From assembly GCA_041179465.1 (NCBI GenBank), contig JBEGTJ010000025.1:1-21525 (forward strand): DNA of 21,525 nucleotides, read 5' to 3'. Below the pieces are notes generated by a model. That model was not told the DNA's origin. It made no database searches and saw only the letters and a list, made by a program, of their open reading frames with translations. This document shows, piece after piece, positions 8,680 to 14,572 of the stretch; the stretch's first letter is position 1, and each line of letters opens with the position of its first letter. Source of the stretch: TMED14 sp041179465 (GTDB taxonomy: Bacteria > Bacteroidota > Bacteroidia > Flavobacteriales > Schleiferiaceae). The position numbers were made by a program, and so were the translations under genes.

Positions 8680-9136
8680 GGTCCCCATTTTGGCCGCCCA
8701 TCACTTCTTCGGCCAGCTGAGCGAAGTCAAGGTCCGAAGGATTTACCGCCGCTTCGTAGGCCGAGCGGCTCCAAATTTCAACGCCCAGGGGCGTGCCAGA
8801 GAACACCAACTCCCGCTCGAGGCGGGCAAAGGCGGCGAGGTCTTTCGCGATCAGGATGCGTCCCGACCCGTCGAGCTCGACCATCTTGACGCCGGCGTGA
8901 AAAAGGCGCACGAAGTCAGCGTTCTTCTTCACGAACCGGTTCAGCTTGCCGATTTTCTCTGAAATCCCGCGCCACTGCTCCATCGTGTGCAGCTCGAGGC
9001 AGGGACTGAACACGCTGCGCTTCAGTACAAAACCCTCGTGTGCAGCCGAATCCAGCTGGCGCTTGAGCCCAGCGGGAAGCAGAACGCGCCCTTTGGCGTC
9101 CATGCTGCATTCGTATACTCCGAGTACGGATTTCAT
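8666..9136 (-). CDS. mraZ: MraZ, transcriptional regulator of the dcw cluster
   Basis: A 156-residue protein with two SpoVT/AbrB-like half-sites: LGVYECSMDAKGRVLLPAGL near the N-terminus and VELDGSGRILIAKDL in the second half. MraZ forms ring-shaped oligomers that bind direct repeats upstream of its own gene; in E. coli these are TGGGN repeats with 5-base spacing. Matching repeats lie just upstream here (9166-9200). The ATG at 9136 (MKSVLGVYECSMDAKG) is chosen over an upstream in-frame codon at 9187 because the family begins with this block and because the operator and -7 box occupy 9159-9200. First gene of the dcw operon; its 3' end overlaps rsmH. No Shine-Dalgarno sequence is visible. Confidence 0.95.
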   Translation of the reverse strand: MKSVLGVYECSMDAKGRVLLPAGLKRQLDSAAHEGFVLKRSVFSPCLELHTMEQWRGISEKIGKLNRFVKKNADFVRLFHAGVKMVELDGSGRILIAKDLAAFARLERELVFSGTPLGVEIWSRSAYEAAVNPSDLDFAQLAEEVMGGQNGDHELP

Positions 9137-9158
9137 GTGATTCGTGCGGTTGCGGTAC

Positions 9159-9166
9159 CAAAAGTA
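9159..9166 (-). promoter_or_regulatory. Putative -7 promoter box of the mraZ/dcw operon
   Basis: TACTTTTG on the minus strand is an exact match to the Bacteroidota -7 consensus TAnnTTTG. It ends 22 bases before the mraZ ATG, so transcription would start about 15 bases ahead of the gene. No convincing -33 TTG is found at the usual spacing. That region is filled by the MraZ boxes, which suggests repressor or activator control. Confidence 0.6.
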
Positions 9167-9200
9167 CCCAGAGTCTCCCACAATCACCCACTTTCTCCCA
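9166..9200 (-). promoter_or_regulatory. MraZ operator: four TGGG boxes at exact 10-base spacing
   Basis: On the minus strand, TGGG occurs with its complement at 9197-9200, 9187-9190, 9177-9180 and 9167-9170. The period is exactly 10 bases, equal to TGGGN plus 5. This is the known arrangement of MraZ binding repeats ahead of mraZ; E. coli has three, here there are four. The last box abuts the TACTTTTG -7 box, so bound MraZ would sit on the core promoter. The sequence match is direct; binding is inferred from the family. Confidence 0.85.
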
Positions 9201-9204
9201 CAAT

Positions 9205-9213
9205 TGTGAATAA
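9205..9213 (-). promoter_or_regulatory. Possible DnaA box upstream of the MraZ operator
   Basis: TTATTCACA on the minus strand fits the DnaA box consensus TTATNCACA. It sits directly upstream of the first MraZ box and overlaps a 10-base palindrome, CACAATTGTG, at 9199-9208. A single box can occur by chance; position in the dcw control region is the only supporting context. Confidence 0.35.
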
Positions 9214-9371
9214 CTTTTTGGTTTAGGCTCTAAATGCCAGATTTGCAGCACGTTAAGCGTTTGCGCGTCGAGGCGGTCGCGGCCGGCGAATTCTCAGGAG
9301 CAGTGCCCGCTCCGAACGCGTTTCAGGGTGCCTCCTCGCGCACAATCCGCTTCAGGGCCGAGAGGATTCCG

Positions 9372-9379
9372 TATCTTTG
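9372..9379 (+). promoter_or_regulatory. Putative -7 promoter box of the hydrolase-engB unit
   Basis: TATCTTTG is an exact TAnnTTTG match ending 21 bases before the hydrolase ATG, almost the same geometry as the divergent mraZ box (22 bases). No clear -33 TTG was found. The DNA between this box and the MraZ operator (9214-9371) shows no gene or repeat that I can support. Confidence 0.55.
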
Positions 9380-9400
9380 CCGAATTCCTAATACGCGCCT

Positions 9401-10165
9401 ATGTCGACGCTCATTCAAGACGGACCCTACGAATACCTCACCGAAGGCTCAGGTACCCCCATCATTTTCCTTCACGGACTCATGGGGACCCTCAGCAACT
9501 TCCATAATCAGGTTGATTTTTTCAGCCAGCGGGGGTACGAAACGGTCGTTCCGCTCTTGCCCCTGTACAGCATGCCGCTTCCGACCACGTCGGTGACGAG
9601 CTTGACTAAGTTTCTCAAGAAGTTCGTCGACCACCGCGGCTACGGCAAGGTGGTTCTGGTGGGCAACAGCTTGGGCGGACACATTGCCTTGCTCTTCCAA
9701 AAGCTGTTCCCTGAGCGGGTTGCGGGCATCGTACTCGCCGGTTCAAGCGGACTCTACGAGTCGGCTATGGGCAACAGCTACCCCCGACGCGGAGACCGCA
9801 ACTACATTGCCGAGCGCGTTCGCGACGTTTTTGCTGTGAAAGAAGTGGCTACCGACGAACTGATCGACCAAGTCTTTGATACGGTCAACGACCGAATGAA
9901 GGCAATCAAGACCTTGGCCATTTCCAAGTCGGCGATCCGCCACAACATGGCCGAGGACATCAAGAAATTCGACGTGCCCGTGTGCCTCGTGTGGGGCCGT
10001 CAAGACGCGGTTACCCCGCCTGAAGTGGCTGACAAGTTTCACGAACTTCTTCCCAACTCCGAATTGAACTGGATTGACAACTGCGGTCACGCGGCCATGA
10101 TGGAGCATCCCGAAGAGTTCAATACGATTGTGGCTAAGTGGCTTCAGAGCGCCAAGATCGGGTAA
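9401..10165 (+). CDS. Alpha/beta-hydrolase fold protein
   Basis: A 254-residue cytoplasmic alpha/beta hydrolase without signal peptide. The oxyanion-hole HG lies in IIFLHGLMG (21-29), the nucleophile elbow is GNSLGG with S90 (88-93), the acid is D202 in WGRQDAVTPP (198-207), and the base is H230 in NCGHAAMMEHPEEF (227-240). The catalytic triad is therefore complete. The substrate cannot be read from the sequence; relatives include esterases, C-C hydrolases and peptidases. It is divergent from mraZ and its 3' end overlaps engB by 28 bases if engB uses the GTG start, so the two are probably one transcript. From memory a hydrolase gene in this place next to mraZ recurs in Flavobacteriia, which would suggest a conserved but unassigned role. 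Confidence 0.88.
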   Translation: MSTLIQDGPYEYLTEGSGTPIIFLHGLMGTLSNFHNQVDFFSQRGYETVVPLLPLYSMPLPTTSVTSLTKFLKKFVDHRGYGKVVLVGNSLGGHIALLFQKLFPERVAGIVLAGSSGLYESAMGNSYPRRGDRNYIAERVRDVFAVKEVATDELIDQVFDTVNDRMKAIKTLAISKSAIRHNMAEDIKKFDVPVCLVWGRQDAVTPPEVADKFHELLPNSELNWIDNCGHAAMMEHPEEFNTIVAKWLQSAKIG

Positions 10166-10779
10166 GCCTGCACGCAGAATTCGTTCTGTCTTCCCCCAAA
10201 GTGGAGGACTGCCCGCAGTGGGACCTTCCCGAGTACGCCTTTATTGGTCGGTCCAACGTCGGAAAATCGTCGCTGATCAACCGACTGGTCGGCAAGAAGG
10301 ACTTGGCCAAGACCTCGGGCCGTCCCGGCAAGACCCAGCTGATCAACTTATTCAAAATCGACCGCGGAACCTGGGTTCTCGCCGACCTTCCGGGCTACGG
10401 CTACGCGAAGGTGAGCAAAACCCAGCGGGCGACGTTTAGCACCATGATTGGCCGCTACGTGCGCGAACGCAAGAACCTGGCCCTGGTGTTTGTGCTGATC
10501 GACAGCCGCCTCGAACCCCAGCAGGTCGACCTCGACTTCCTCAAGCAGTTAGGTTCCTGGCGCGTTCCGTTTTCGCTCGTGTTCACCAAGGCCGATAAGG
10601 TTTCGGGTTCCGTGCTCATGAAAAACCGTGCGGCCTTTGAGAAGGCCTTCCTTCAGGACTGGTCCGAACTGCCCCCGTACTTTCAAACGAGTGCCGAAAC
10701 GGGCTACGGCCGCGACAAACTCCTGGCCTACATCGAATCGGTAAACGCCGAACTCAGCGGGCAGGGTCCATCAGCTTGA
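10138..10779 (+). CDS. engB: EngB (YsxC/YihA), ribosome-biogenesis GTPase
   Basis: A TRAFAC GTPase of 213 residues from the GTG start. The G1 loop is GRSNVGKSS (37-45), followed by the switch region TSGRPGKTQLINLF, G3 in DLPGYGYAKV and G4 in VFTKADK. The SNVGKSS variant plus GYGYAKV is characteristic of EngB, which acts in large-subunit assembly. Start choice is uncertain. GTG at 10138 overlaps the hydrolase by 28 bases and gives about 11 extra residues; a CTG at 10168, just after the hydrolase stop, would give a shorter N-terminus (HAEFVLSS) closer to the family norm. The 3' end overlaps gldC, on the other strand, by 26 bases. Confidence 0.93.
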   Translation: MASERQDRVSLHAEFVLSSPKVEDCPQWDLPEYAFIGRSNVGKSSLINRLVGKKDLAKTSGRPGKTQLINLFKIDRGTWVLADLPGYGYAKVSKTQRATFSTMIGRYVRERKNLALVFVLIDSRLEPQQVDLDFLKQLGSWRVPFSLVFTKADKVSGSVLMKNRAAFEKAFLQDWSELPPYFQTSAETGYGRDKLLAYIESVNAELSGQGPSA

Positions 10780-11086
10780 GGCGCTCGGCGAAATGACGCG
10801 CGAAGGCCCTCAGGTCTTCAGCCGCCTCTGCCTCGCTCGTGGCGCGCTCCAAACCGTCGGCAAGGGCCAGCAGCGTTTGGTGGTACATTTTCTTCATGTG
10901 GTCCACGCGCATGTCCTTGGTCCACAGGTCGATGCGCAGCAACTCTTCGGCCTTCTCGTCCCATACCGAGAGCATGATGGCCGGGGTTTCCGACTGGTCC
11001 ACGCCTCCGTCGGGTGCAGACCACTGGATGCGTTCGGGAACGCGGTTTTCGTCGAGCTCGACGTCGAGAAGAATCGTTGATTTCAT
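10754..11086 (-). CDS. gldC: GldC, gliding-motility protein
   Basis: A 110-residue protein matching GldC from end to end: MKSTILLDVELDENRVPE, an IQWSAPDGG block, IMLSVWDEKAEELLRIDLW, and a helical C-terminus with YHQTLLALADGLERAT. It has no signal peptide or membrane segment. Work in Flavobacterium johnsoniae found gldC important, though not absolutely required, for gliding; its biochemical role is not established. The ATG at 11086 is chosen because the family begins at this Met; upstream in-frame codons would extend into gldB. The start overlaps the gldB stop as ATGA, implying coupling. The 3' end overlaps engB tail-to-tail. Confidence 0.92.
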   Translation of the reverse strand: MKSTILLDVELDENRVPERIQWSAPDGGVDQSETPAIMLSVWDEKAEELLRIDLWTKDMRVDHMKKMYHQTLLALADGLERATSEAEAAEDLRAFARHFAERLKLMDPAR

Positions 11087-12093
11087 GGTCGAAAGTTTGC
11101 TTGCTGAAGGAGCTCGGCGCTCTTGGGACTGGATTCCAGCACCTCCCAAAGGCTGAGGTCGGGGTGCTCCTTCCAGTAGGCCTGCATAATGCGCCACCCA
11201 AACCATGCGCCGATTTGGCCGGGCACTTCTTGGTCGCGCTCGCTTCCGAGCTTACTGAACGGAGCCACCTCGATCAGCTTGCGCTTGAGGTCGGCCCGGC
11301 TGTCGAACAGCCAGCGTTCGCGGACCAAGGTTTCCCACAGTGCGCGCTCGTTGGAGGCGGCAAATTCGCGCTGTTCCGCGGAGTAGGTGAGGTAGCGGTA
11401 GACGTCTTCTTCGCCCAGCACCGTTTGTATGAACAGCAGCTGTTTTCCCTTGCGGATCATTTCGTCGAGCAGCAGTCCGCCCCCCGTCGAAGCGGGTTCG
11501 TACAGCGCCGCGGCCAGCACCGAGTAAATGCGGTACGGGTCGTGCCGCTGCCTGAGGTAGGCCGACTCTTCAGCATACAGCGGATGGTCCGCGCCCAAAA
11601 ACCGGTCCCAGGCCACAAAAAGAGCCCCGTTGGCGCGCAGGACGTCATACGCTTCGGCGCGCGAAACGTAGGTGTAAATCCGCAGTCCCGTCGGCTGCCC
11701 TTGGAGCCCGTCGACGCGGTCCAGCATCTGCGTCACGACCGCATCAAAATCGGCCAGGGGCGGACGTACCATCTTGGCGTCGGTCCACAGCGCGCGCACG
11801 CCCTCGTCGAGCAAGTAGGGCGGAAGGTTTTGGCGCCACTGCGGTTCAAAAATGAGCGGATGCCGCGGCGCCATCGCTTCGAGGCGCACGAGCAGGGCGG
11901 CCGAGTCGAGTCCAAGGACCGAGTCGGCAAAATGAACGATGCGCAGCGGGTCCCGCTCCGAGAGTACCGCCGACTGGGCCTGAGCTTCGGCTTCTTCGCC
12001 CGCCGCAACCCACGGATCGTTTTGGCACGCCACCGCCCCTGCGAAGGCGGCCGCCATGAACAAAAGACCTAATTTTGGCGTCCTATTAACCAT
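11083..12093 (-). CDS. gldB: GldB, gliding-motility lipoprotein
   Basis: A 336-residue protein beginning with a short lipoprotein-type signal: positive n-region (R4, K7), hydrophobic core (8-22) and C23 as probable lipidated residue. The lipobox AVAC is imperfect at its first position. The family-like C-terminal half includes DPYRIYSVLAAALYEP, GKQLLFIQTVLGEE, a NERALWETLVRERWLFDS block, APFSKLGSERDQEVPG and IGAWFGWRIMQAYW. GldB is needed for gliding in F. johnsoniae; the molecular role is not settled. It is co-transcribed with gldC (4-base overlap) and divergent from nadE with only 17 bases between the start codons. A TAnnTTTG box ends 4 bases before the ATG, so the mRNA may be leaderless. 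Confidence 0.92.
   Translation of the reverse strand: MVNRTPKLGLLFMAAAFAGAVACQNDPWVAAGEEAEAQAQSAVLSERDPLRIVHFADSVLGLDSAALLVRLEAMAPRHPLIFEPQWRQNLPPYLLDEGVRALWTDAKMVRPPLADFDAVVTQMLDRVDGLQGQPTGLRIYTYVSRAEAYDVLRANGALFVAWDRFLGADHPLYAEESAYLRQRHDPYRIYSVLAAALYEPASTGGGLLLDEMIRKGKQLLFIQTVLGEEDVYRYLTYSAEQREFAASNERALWETLVRERWLFDSRADLKRKLIEVAPFSKLGSERDQEVPGQIGAWFGWRIMQAYWKEHPDLSLWEVLESSPKSAELLQQANFRP
12070..12077 (+). promoter_or_regulatory. Putative -7 promoter box of nadE
   Basis: TAATTTTG matches TAnnTTTG and ends 33 bases before the nadE GTG. It lies inside the 5' coding region of the divergent gldB, so the two promoters would overlap back to back. Weaker than the gldB box because of the longer distance. 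Confidence 0.4.
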
Positions 12094-12097
12094 ACCC

Positions 12098-12105
12098 CAA
12101 AGGTA
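12098..12105 (-). promoter_or_regulatory. Putative -7 promoter box of gldB-gldC
   Basis: TACCTTTG on the minus strand matches TAnnTTTG exactly and is followed by GGGT and then the gldB ATG. With usual spacing the transcript would start at or within a few bases of the A of ATG, that is, with essentially no 5' leader. Confidence 0.5.
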
Positions 12106-12110
12106 CTCTT

Positions 12111-12932
12111 GTGAACGCCGCTGCCGTTACCCTACAAATCGTCGATTGGCTCCGCACCTACGCGGACGCGGCCCGAGCACGCGGATTCGCCGTGGGGGTT
12201 TCTGGCGGAATCGATTCGGCCGTAACCGCCGGCCTCTGCGCGGCCACCGGGCTCGAGGTGCACCTGATCGAAATGCCCATCCACCAAGCGCCCGACCAGG
12301 TTTCGCGGGCCCAAGAATGGATGCGCCTGCTGGCGCAGCGCCACGCGGCGGTCTCCGCCCGCCGCGTGGACCTCACGGCCGTCTTCGACGCCCATGTGGA
12401 GGCCCTTGGCCTTTCCGAGTCCGCCCTGCAGACGCTGGCGCTGGCCAATACCCGAGCGCGCTTGCGCATGGCCACCCTGTATGCGGTCGCCCAAAACCAC
12501 GGCCTGCTGGTCGCCGGTACCGGCAACAAGGTCGAAGATTTTGGCGTGGGCTTTTTCACCAAGTACGGCGACGGCGGCGTCGACCTCAGCCCGATTGCCG
12601 ACCTCTACAAATCTCAGGTCTATGCGGTGGCGGGCCACCTCGGGGTGCCCCAGGCCATCCTTGACGCGCCGCCAACCGACGGCCTCTGGAACGACGGACG
12701 CACCGACGAAGACCAACTCGGAGCATCCTACGCCGAACTCGAATCCGCCATGGAGTTCGCCCGAATCCACCACTGGTCGCCCGAATCCACCGACGACGAC
12801 CGCAGTTGGGCGAACCGCGCCGGCTTGTCGGACCGCGACCTCGACGTCTTTTTGATTTACACGCGGTTTCACCGAGCCAACCTGCACAAAATGCGGCCGA
12901 TTCCGGTGTGTGCGGTTGCGGCCAGCAACTAG
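12111..12932 (+). CDS. nadE: NadE, ammonia-dependent NAD+ synthetase
   Basis: A 273-residue N-type ATP pyrophosphatase. SGGIDSAV (31-38) is the PP-loop. NTRARLRM (113-120), GTGNKVEDFGVGFFTKYGDGG (136-156), LSPIADLYKSQV (159-170) and PPTDGLWNDGRTDEDQLG (187-204) are hallmark NadE blocks. It has no glutaminase domain, so it should use free ammonia to amidate deamido-NAD+. The start is GTG at 12111 (N-terminus MNAAAVTLQIVDWL); no better codon lies upstream. It is divergent from gldB and convergent with the phosphatase gene. Its TAG stop is the first member of a five-fold CTAG array. From memory nadE beside gldB is a recurrent arrangement in Flavobacteriia. Confidence 0.95.
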   Translation: MNAAAVTLQIVDWLRTYADAARARGFAVGVSGGIDSAVTAGLCAATGLEVHLIEMPIHQAPDQVSRAQEWMRLLAQRHAAVSARRVDLTAVFDAHVEALGLSESALQTLALANTRARLRMATLYAVAQNHGLLVAGTGNKVEDFGVGFFTKYGDGGVDLSPIADLYKSQVYAVAGHLGVPQAILDAPPTDGLWNDGRTDEDQLGASYAELESAMEFARIHHWSPESTDDDRSWANRAGLSDRDLDVFLIYTRFHRANLHKMRPIPVCAVAASN

Positions 12933-12958
12933 CAACTAGCAACTAGTTACTAGCAACT
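12924..12958. repeat. Five-unit 7-base tandem repeat (AGCAACT) carrying CTAG every 7 bases
   Basis: Units AGCAACT, AGCAACT, AGCAACT, AGTTACT, AGCAACT follow one another without gaps and run on into a sixth CTAG-completing AG. CTAG occurs at 12929, 12936, 12943, 12950 and 12957. Because CTAG is its own complement and 7 is not a multiple of 3, stops occur in all three frames on both strands. The first CTAG gives the nadE stop and the last gives the phosphatase stop. GTTGC at 12915-12919 can pair with any GCAAC of the array, so hairpins are possible, but no T-run follows. Confidence 0.9.
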
Positions 12959-14558
12959 AGTTTGCCAACGGCAATGGATCCCCCGTGGCGCTCGACGGAA
13001 GCGCGATGCCGAGCAGCATCGACCAGGTAGGGGCGATGTCGCGGGGGTGCACGCGTTCCCAGCGCTGCGCGTTGGGAGCAATACCCGGCCCCATAAATAC
13101 GACGGGCACGTGGGTGTCGTAGGCGTGGCCCGAACCGTGTTCACAGCCGTCCGTACCGTAGTTCATGTGGCCCGACTTGAGCTCATAAAACACCTGGCCG
13201 CTGCGGGCGTCAAAGGCGTTGCGGCGTTGGGCGGCTTTGGGGTCGCACGAGGAGCGAATCTCGTCGGCCGTCCAGGCCATTTGCACTGCGGGGTGCTTCA
13301 TCAGCGCGTCGCGCACGAGCTCCCAGTCGTCGTCGTCGGTGCTTTTGAGGTGGATTTGGCTGTTGCCTAGGTGCAGAATTCCGGGTTCGTCCAAAGGAAG
13401 AGCCGATATAAGCGCGCCGAATTGAGCCTCGAGCTCTTTACTCGGCCAGTTACGCACCGCAAAACCGTCCAGGGCGGCCTGGTTGGAGTTGTCGCAGGAC
13501 CCGTGGTCGGCGGTCAGCGAAACGTAGTAGTTTCCGCGTCCGAGTCGGGCGTCCAGCGCGTCAAAAAGCTGGCCGAGCTGCAGGTCGAGGCGCAGGTAGA
13601 CGTCCATGAGCTCTTGGGCGCGCGGGCCCATCAGGTGGCCCAGATGGTCGGGCGTAGAAAAGGAGATGGCGAGCACGTCGGTGTGCGTTCCGCGACCCAA
13701 ATTCTCGGCGTCTACGGCGGCCAGGGCCACGTCGATGAGGATTTGGTTGCCGTGGGGCGTGTAGCGGATCAGTCCGGGATTGCCCGCGCCGAGCGCCTCT
13801 AGGTTGTAGGGAAACGAACCCGTCGAGGCTCCGCGGAGCTTGCCCTCAAAGGGGCGCTCGTCGGGCCCGGCAAACGCCGCATAAACCGACGGAGCCATCA
13901 GGCGGTCCCACGACCCCTTGAGGTAGCTGGCAGGGCTGTGCGCGGCGTTAAACGCTTGGATCCACGCCGGAAGCTCTGAGGCGTAGTGCGACGAGGTGAC
14001 GAATCCGACCTTGTCGTCCATCCAAAAGGCCCCGTCGCCGTAGTGGCCGGCGGCCGTAATGGCTCCGCGATCCTTGAGTGAAAATCCGTAGACGCGGGCG
14101 GCGCCCACGCTGGCCCACTCGAGCTCGTCGGTCCAGGTCGTGGAGCGAATGTTTTTGGGGCTGCGCTTGTCGGCCTCGCGAGTGCTCCCGACGGGCTGCA
14201 CCTCGAGGTCTTCAACGCAGTACACGGTTCGGCCCAGGGCGGGGTCGTACCAGTCGTTGGCGATGATGCCGTGGTTTGAGGGGTCCGTTCCCGTGTACAC
14301 CACCGCGTGGCCCGGCCCCGTATAGGTCGGCGTGTGGGTATAGTGGGCGTTGCGGAACACCTGGCCTTCGGTCACCAGGCGCTTAAATCCGCCCGTGTAC
14401 AGCGGCGCAAAGCGGGTGAGGTAGTCGGCCCGCATTTGGTCCACGACAATCGACACGGCCAACTTGGGCTTTGCAGAGGTTGAGGATTTTTTGGACTGGG
14501 CCTGCGCGGAAGCTGAGGCGAGCAGCAGGGCCAAAGCGGCAAGAAGGGTACGCATCAT
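12957..14558 (-). CDS. PafA-like alkaline phosphatase (secreted phosphate monoesterase)
   Basis: A 533-residue alkaline phosphatase superfamily protein with a clear N-terminal signal peptide (about 1-20, cleavage near AQA-QS). Active-site positions line up with those of Elizabethkingia PafA: D40, T80 nucleophile (in THTPTYTGPGH), N101 (in IIANDW), K162 and R164 (in FSLKDRG), D304 and H308 (in STPDHLGH), D351 and H352 (in TADHGS) and H483 (in YDTHVPV). The Lys/Arg pair distinguishes PafA-type monoesterases from diesterases of the family, so phosphate scavenging from monoesters in the periplasm or outside is inferred. ATG codons stand at 14558 and 14555. It lies 14 bases downstream of the ABC-F gene, with an exact TAnnTTTG box in that gap. 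I see no Pho-type regulatory site. Confidence 0.92.
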   Translation of the reverse strand: MMRTLLAALALLLASASAQAQSKKSSTSAKPKLAVSIVVDQMRADYLTRFAPLYTGGFKRLVTEGQVFRNAHYTHTPTYTGPGHAVVYTGTDPSNHGIIANDWYDPALGRTVYCVEDLEVQPVGSTREADKRSPKNIRSTTWTDELEWASVGAARVYGFSLKDRGAITAAGHYGDGAFWMDDKVGFVTSSHYASELPAWIQAFNAAHSPASYLKGSWDRLMAPSVYAAFAGPDERPFEGKLRGASTGSFPYNLEALGAGNPGLIRYTPHGNQILIDVALAAVDAENLGRGTHTDVLAISFSTPDHLGHLMGPRAQELMDVYLRLDLQLGQLFDALDARLGRGNYYVSLTADHGSCDNSNQAALDGFAVRNWPSKELEAQFGALISALPLDEPGILHLGNSQIHLKSTDDDDWELVRDALMKHPAVQMAWTADEIRSSCDPKAAQRRNAFDARSGQVFYELKSGHMNYGTDGCEHGSGHAYDTHVPVVFMGPGIAPNAQRWERVHPRDIAPTWSMLLGIALPSSATGDPLPLAN

Positions 14559-14562
14559 ACCC

Positions 14563-14570
14563 CAAAGTTA
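14563..14570 (-). promoter_or_regulatory. Putative -7 promoter box of the phosphatase gene
   Basis: TAACTTTG on the minus strand matches TAnnTTTG, lies wholly in the 14-base gap after the ABC-F stop, and is followed by GGGT and then ATG ATG. The box, spacer and start are nearly identical to those of gldB. It predicts a leaderless transcript independent of the ABC-F gene. Confidence 0.5.
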
Positions 14571-14572
14571 GG

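Noticed and set aside
9234..9596. Possible small gene (120 codons, plus) in the mraZ/hydrolase intergenic region.
   Set aside because: It runs out of frame into the hydrolase gene, has no promoter box or family resemblance, and its start lies just beyond the MraZ operator and DnaA-box match.
12962..12974. Small hairpin TTGCC-AAC-GGCAA at the 3' end of the phosphatase gene as a possible terminator.
   Set aside because: Only five base pairs, inside coding sequence and without a T-run.
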